Shown here in pieces: positions 61,901 through 64,000 of a stretch of DNA of 64,000 nucleotides (position 1 is its first letter; every line of letters starts with the position of its first letter). The stretch covers positions 124,001-188,000 of the forward strand of contig NW_027478961.1 in NCBI RefSeq assembly GCF_051014685.1, written 5' to 3'. The stretch is from Ptiloglossa arizonensis. Its lineage: Eukaryota > Arthropoda > Insecta > Hymenoptera > Colletidae. Made by a program: the position numbers and the translations under genes. The notes under the pieces were generated by a model, which was not told the origin of the DNA, did not search any database, and worked only from the letters and a program-made list of their open reading frames with translations.

Positions 61901-64000
61901 GTTAGGTCAATCCGTTCGCGAGATATGGGAGTTTGAAGCCAAGAAATGGTTGAGAAGGCAACAAATTTTTCGCATTTCTGCTGCGCCAAACGCTTAACCA
62001 GAATGCCCTAGGGAAAAAATACACATACCGTTGTAATCGGGCGAGTTTCTACTTTCAGACGCAACAGGAATTTTTGGGTTAGGTCAATCCGTTCGCGAGA
62101 TATGGGAGTTTGAAGCCAAGAAATGGTTGAGAAGACAACAAATTTTTCGCAATTCTGCTGCTCCAAACTCTTAACAAGAATGGCCTAGGGAAAAAATACA
62201 CATACGGTTGAAATCGGGCGAGTTTCTACATTCAGTTACAATAGAAATTTTTGGGTTCTGTCAATCCGTTCGCGAGATATGGGACTTTGAAGCTAAGAAA
62301 TGGTTGACAAGACAACAAATTTTTCGCAATTCTGCTGCTCCAATCGCTTAACCAAAATGCCCTAGGGGAAAAATACACGAACCGTTGTAATCTGGCGAGT
62401 TTCTACTTTCAAATGCAATAGGAATTTTTGGGTTAGGACAATCCGTTCGCGAGATATGGGAGTTTGAAGCCAAGAAATGGTTGAGAAGGCAAAAAATTTT
62501 TCGCATTTCTGCTGCTCCAAACGCTTAACCAGAATGCCCTAGGGAAAAAATACGCATACCGTTGTAATCGGGCGAGTTTCTACTTTCAGTTACAATAGGA
62601 ATTTTTGGGTTCGGTAAATCCGTTCGCGAGATATGGGACTTTGAAGCTAAGAAATGGTTGACAAGACAACAAATTTTTCGCACTTCTGCTGCTCCAATCG
62701 CTTAACCAGAATGCCCTAGGGGAAAAATACACGAACCGTTGTAATCTGGCGAGTTTCTACTTTCAAATGCAATAGGAATTTTTGGGTTAGGACAATCCGT
62801 TCGCGAGATATGAGACTTTGAAGCTAAGAAATGGTTGAGAAGACAACAAATTTTTCGCAATTCTGCTGCTCCAAACGCTTAACCAGAATGGCCTAGGGAA
62901 AAATACGCATACCGTTGTAATCGGGCGAGTTTCTACTTTCAGACGCAGAAGGAATTTTTGGGTTTGGTCAATCCGTTCGCGAGATATGGGACTTTGAAGC
63001 TAAGAAATGGTTGACAAGACAACAAATTTTTCGCAATTCTGCTGCTCCAAACGCTTAACCAGAATGGAATAGGGAAAAAATACACATGCCTTTGTAATCG
63101 GGCGAGTTTCTACTTTCAGACGCAACAGGAATTTTTGGGTTAGGTCAATCCGTTCGCGAGATATGGGAGTTTGAAGCCAAGAAATGGTTGAGAAGACAAC
63201 GAATTTTTCGCAATTCTGCTGCTCCAAACTCTTAACAAGAATGGCCTAGGGAAAAAATACACATACCGTTGTAATCGGGCGCGTTTCTACATTCAGTTAC
63301 AATAGGAATTTTTGGGTTCGGTCAATCTGTTCGCGAGATATGGGACTTTGAATCTAAGAAATGGTTGACAAGACAACAAATTTTTCGCACTTCTGCTGCT
63401 CCAATCGCTTAACCAGAATGCCCTAGGGGAAAAATACACGTACCGTTGTAATCGGGGGAGTTTCTACTTTCAGATGCATAAGGAATTTTTGGGTTAGGTC
63501 AATCCGTTCGCGAGATATGAGAGTTTGAAGCTAAGAAATGGTTGAGAAGACAACAAATTTTTCGCAATTCTGCTGCTCCAAACGCTTAACCAGAATGGGC
63601 TAGGGAAAAAATACACATACCGTTGTAATCGGGCGAGTTTCTACTTTCGGACGCAACAGCAATTTTTGGGTTAGGTCAATCCGTTCGCGAGATATGGGAG
63701 TTTGAAGCCAAGAAATGGTTGAGAAGACAACAAATTTTTCGCAATTCTGCTGCTTCAAACTCTTAACAAGAATGGCCTAGGGAAAAAATACACATACCGT
63801 TGTAATCGGGCGCGTTTCTACATTCAGTTACAATAGGAATTTTTGGGTTCTGTCAATCTGTTCGCGAGATATGGGACTTTGAAGCTAAGAAATGGTTGAA
63901 AAGACAACAAATTTTTCGCACTTCTGCTGCTCCAATCGCTTAACCAGAATGCCCTAGGGGAAAAATACACGTACCGTTGTAATCGGGGGAGTTTCTACTT
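58901..64000 (+). repeat. More divergent tail of the array
   Basis: Still in phase and in the same orientation, but with more monomer-specific changes than elsewhere. Examples are 60847-60930 (gtcattccg, gatattagag, gatatgcttg, gactacaaaattttcg, ctgctacaaac in one monomer), gattctactttc near 61690, gcgtgatatggg near 61741, ctgttgtaattgggcgagctt near 61851, ctggcgag near 62394 and 62746, gggcgcg near 63279 and 63808, and ggggga near 63455 and 63985. It holds two of the ten deletions (60302 and 62900). L-Q pairs recur near 59.7, 60.9, 62.2, 63.2 and 63.8 kb. No gene or mobile element is seen. Confidence 0.8.

Larger units (their letters stand above)
1..64000 (+). repeat. 177 bp satellite tandem array, candidate (peri)centromeric
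   Basis: Every part of the window aligns to one 177 bp monomer, always in the same orientation. I followed the anchor cgagtttcta from 101 to about 63988: 361 periods with a net shift of -10 bp, explained by ten single-base deletions. No insertion, inversion, mobile element or unique spacer was seen, and the array continues past both ends. The monomer is about 43% GC, with conserved segments ccgttcgcgagata, aatttttcgca, ctgctgctccaaacgctt and ccgttgtaatcggg. Substitutions are strongly linked into subtypes, and strings of subtypes are duplicated. By family knowledge, a nucleosome-length monomer with higher-order repeats suggests a centromeric or pericentromeric array; location is inferred, not shown. 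I do not recognise the family or species. Transcription, if any, cannot be judged from sequence. Confidence 0.98.

Noticed and set aside
1..64000. CRISPR array (regular repeats with spacers)
   Set aside because: The entire 177 bp period is conserved, there are no unique spacers, no cas genes, and the scale is far too large.
1..64000. Primate alpha satellite (171 bp) or Arabidopsis-type 178-180 bp centromere repeat
   Set aside because: The length is near both, but the sequence does not resemble either as I know them. Only the CENP-B-box-like word is reminiscent of alpha satellite.
1..64000. tRNA, 5S rRNA or other RNA genes within the monomer
   Set aside because: No cloverleaf or recognisable internal promoter was found. 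The conserved ttcgcgag and ggttaagtc words do not pair into a stable tRNA-like fold.
1..64000. Inverted monomers or embedded transposon fragments
   Set aside because: The anchor cgagtttcta stays in phase and on the plus strand through the window, apart from ten 1 bp shifts, which leaves no room for insertions.

Overview
The whole 64 kb window is one uninterrupted, head-to-tail tandem array of a satellite DNA with a 177 bp monomer. It contains no gene, RNA gene, transposable element, inversion or stretch of unique sequence that I can support. Using the anchor cgagtttcta, monomers start at 101, 278, 455 and so on. The last anchor is at about 63988, which gives 361 complete periods plus a partial monomer at each end, so the array runs off both sides. 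Ten single-base deletions (near 6470, 13903, 19690, 26621, 35350, 41725, 43671, 50552, 60302 and 62900) account exactly for the net -10 bp drift from 361 x 177. A monomer starts at 101 + 177n, minus the number of these deletions lying to its left.

The organism is a eukaryote. A nucleosome-sized monomer, tens of kilobases of homogenised repeats and nested higher-order repeats are typical of centromeric or pericentromeric satellites in plants and animals. I do not recognise the family. It is not primate alpha satellite, and I cannot match it to any plant or insect satellite I know. The consensus is about 43% GC and is not depleted in CpG (9 observed, about 8 expected).

Monomers fall into about ten recurring subtypes (G, C, M, F, N, A, L, P, Q, R below), defined by linked substitutions. 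The subtypes occur in ordered strings that are themselves duplicated, giving a patchwork of higher-order repeats of 2, 3, 4, 5, 6, 8, 11 and about 18 monomers. Left part (1-10 kb): a 7-monomer block copied at +19 monomers and a 6-monomer tandem duplication. Middle (10-25 kb): an 8-monomer tandem duplication, an 18-monomer period with a distant third copy, and a copy of the 6.8-10.1 kb block at 18.7-22.4 kb. 25.5-32 kb: a 5-monomer unit with its own private allele. Right part (32-59 kb): 3-, 4-, 8- and 11-monomer tandem duplications and a long-range copy of 39.2-41.4 kb at 50.2-53.1 kb. The last 4 kb carries visibly more private mutations.

The most interesting functional signal is a perfect match to the minimal CENP-B box (NTTCGNNNNANNCGGGN) in seven monomers between 33 and 56 kb. 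Most other monomers miss it by a single base at the same place. The short open frames in the window are artefacts: 177 is divisible by three, so a stop-free stretch can continue from one monomer into the next.
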